Assembly: GCA_012837655.1 (NCBI GenBank)
Contig: DUQT01000046.1
Coordinates: forward strand, 1-15,054
Direction of reading: 5' to 3'
Source of the DNA: Actinomyces sp.
Lineage (GTDB): Bacteria > Actinomycetota > Actinomycetes > Actinomycetales > Actinomycetaceae
Length of the DNA: 15,054 bases
Position numbers and translations under genes: made by a program. Positions 13,748 to 15,054 of the stretch are shown here, one piece after another. Below the pieces are notes generated by a model. The model ran no database searches, was not told the DNA's origin, and saw only the letters and a program-made list of their open reading frames with translations. Within the stretch, counting starts at the first letter, position 1, and the number at the start of each line of letters is the position of its first letter.

Positions 13748-15054
13748 AGGTTCACCTGCTCCTTCTGGTCAGATTCGTCCTTTTGGGCGGCGTCACGATC
13801 GCGGTCGATCTGCGCTCCAAGCGCGGTCACCAGGTCAAGGACAACGGCAACCACGAGTATGTACACGCCAACGTCCACGATCAGCGCGGTTGTGAAGTGC
13901 AGGTCACCCAGGATGCCAAGGTTCCAGTGAATCTCCGTGGACTGCAAAACCGTGTTTCCAAATGCGAGCGGTAGCGCTGCACCCGTAGCGGCGATGAAAA
14001 GTCCCACCCCGAGTAGGCGGCCCGGACTGATCGGCAGGGATTCGCCGAGCTCGTAGCGCCCTCCTGCCATATATCGCAGCACAAACGCAATACCGGCCAA
14101 AACGCCGCCGGCAAAACCGCCACCCGGATTGTTGTGGCCAATGAGTAGTAGCCAAATGGACGCGATAATCATGGTTGGGAACAGCAGGCGCGTCCCGATT
14201 TCAAGCATTAGGGAACGCGAACGCGCCGATACCTTTGAGATCGCGGGGAGCCACACGCCTGGTTTGGCGGGTTTATCGCGGGTGACGCCGATGTTTCTGC
14301 GGTTCAGGTAAATCAGGGAGGCCACGCCGGTTGCGGTGACCAGTAGGACGGAAAGCTCGCCGACTGTATCCCAGGCACGCACGTCAACCAGGATCACGTT
14401 TACGACGTTCTCGCCGGCGCCGAACGAGAATGCTTCCGCGGGGATCAGGCGCGAGACGGGCTGCGCGACGCGAGCCTGGGTGGCCAGAATTCCAGCACCG
14501 GAGACGACTACGCCAATCATGATCGCGAGCCCCATGCGTGCCCAGCGTGAAGCAACCAGTGGGCGCACCGAGAAGTGGCGCGGTAGCGAACGCAGTACCA
14601 GCACAAAGACGACCAGGGACACGACCTCAACTAGCATCTGCGTTAGCGCAAGGTCTGGCGCGCCGTACGACATGTACAGCAGGGCAATCGCGGATCCAAC
14701 CACTCCGAGCGCTAGGACCGCCTTGATGCGGCTCTTCGCCTGAATGGTCGCCAGGGCGGCACCGATCGCCAGTGCGACGATTCCGACCTGCGCCAGCGAG
14801 TCCCACAGGCGCAAACGCATTTCAGCGTGCTCCACCTGGAACAGCGCGTACGCAACCACACCGGTGAAAACCACCAGGATCGTAGTGATATCCCACGGCA
14901 GAGAACCGCGCTGGAACATCGCCGTCACCCGCGACGCGACCACTTCAAGTTGAAGCACGATCATGCGGTAGATGTCGATCGCGTGCAGACGCTTGGGCTC
15001 CAAGTGTCGCTGGATTCGCGCAACCGTGGGACGCTTGTAAGCCATCCCAACACC
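13744..15054 (-). CDS. mnhA: Mrp-type Na+/H+ antiporter subunit A with fused MnhB domain (C-terminal part; cut by window edge)
   Basis: The frame is open to the window edge, so the visible 436 codons are only the C-terminal part. The ATG at 15045 is internal, and the NuoL-like antiporter domain would lie upstream. Numbered from that Met, the domains are: the end of the NuoL-like part (about 1-70); an MbhD/DUF4040 domain (98-150, IKAVLALGVVGSAIALLYMS and GAPDLALTQMLVEV); an MbhE-like segment (170-247, NVVNVILVDVRAWDTVGELS); and an MnhB domain (280-408, LLIGHNNPGGGFAGGVLAG). Fusion of A and B is usual in actinobacteria, and no separate mnhB gene appears between A and C. A short charged tail (IDRDRDAAQKDESDQKEQ) ends the protein. 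The stop overlaps mnhC. Confidence 0.93.
   Translation of the reverse strand, partial: GVGMAYKRPTVARIQRHLEPKRLHAIDIYRMIVLQLEVVASRVTAMFQRGSLPWDITTILVVFTGVVAYALFQVEHAEMRLRLWDSLAQVGIVALAIGAALATIQAKSRIKAVLALGVVGSAIALLYMSYGAPDLALTQMLVEVVSLVVFVLVLRSLPRHFSVRPLVASRWARMGLAIMIGVVVSGAGILATQARVAQPVSRLIPAEAFSFGAGENVVNVILVDVRAWDTVGELSVLLVTATGVASLIYLNRRNIGVTRDKPAKPGVWLPAISKVSARSRSLMLEIGTRLLFPTMIIASIWLLLIGHNNPGGGFAGGVLAGIAFVLRYMAGGRYELGESLPISPGRLLGVGLFIAATGAALPLAFGNTVLQSTEIHWNLGILGDLHFTTALIVDVGVYILVVAVVLDLVTALGAQIDRDRDAAQKDESDQKEQVNL

Noticed and set aside
13744..15045. A complete 433-aa protein starting at ATG 15045
   Set aside because: The frame stays open to the window edge, and the visible domains are the C-terminal part of MnhA, so the ATG is internal.

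Overview
The window reads as a chromosomal segment of a moderately GC-rich actinobacterium. The main evidence is a DUF3618 protein, a DUF3073 protein convergent with purM (an arrangement I recall from mycobacteria), an Mrp antiporter whose A subunit carries the MnhB domain, and a short actinobacterial-type RNB ribonuclease with a DLDQA active-site motif. Frequent GTGA/ATGA gene overlaps fit this. A member of the Actinomycetaceae or a relative is a guess. I see no transposase, phage structural gene, CRISPR array, tRNA or rRNA.

Region 1 (1-4133, + strand): a strong hairpin that probably ends an upstream transcript, then a two-gene ABC transporter of the MacB/LolCDE/YbbAP (type VII) class. The ATPase has an unusual acidic C-terminal extension of about 235 residues. 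It overlaps by 4 nt an 840-residue permease with ten predicted membrane segments and two FtsX domains.

Region 2 (4134-5402, + strand): a 167-bp gap with a possible promoter, then a small two-gene operon encoding a Phage_holin_3_6-type (DUF1469) membrane protein and a DUF3618 protein. A separate small DUF3073 gene follows, with an elaborate leader (tandem 9-mers, a TACAAT box and an inverted repeat). A perfect 15-bp hairpin closes this half and probably serves as a bidirectional terminator.

Region 3 (5403-8367, - strand): a 150-bp gap carrying a 28-bp tandem duplication, then purM and purF, adjacent enzymes of de novo purine synthesis, transcribed purF to purM with a 9-bp gap.

Region 4 (8368-15054, - strand): an Mrp-type Na+(K+)/H+ antiporter operon in the order mnhA(B, cut by the window edge)-C-D-E-F-G, followed by the RNB ribonuclease gene. 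All six junctions are 4-nt stop/start overlaps, so this looks like one translationally coupled polycistron. Several subunits carry long charged cytoplasmic tails, and MnhD has an extra basic loop and a tail of about 107 residues.

Most of the window is recognisable housekeeping and membrane biology. The most unusual material is the ATPase extension, the decorated Mrp subunits, the RNase coupled to the Mrp operon, and the DUF3073 leader. I found no convincing new system.
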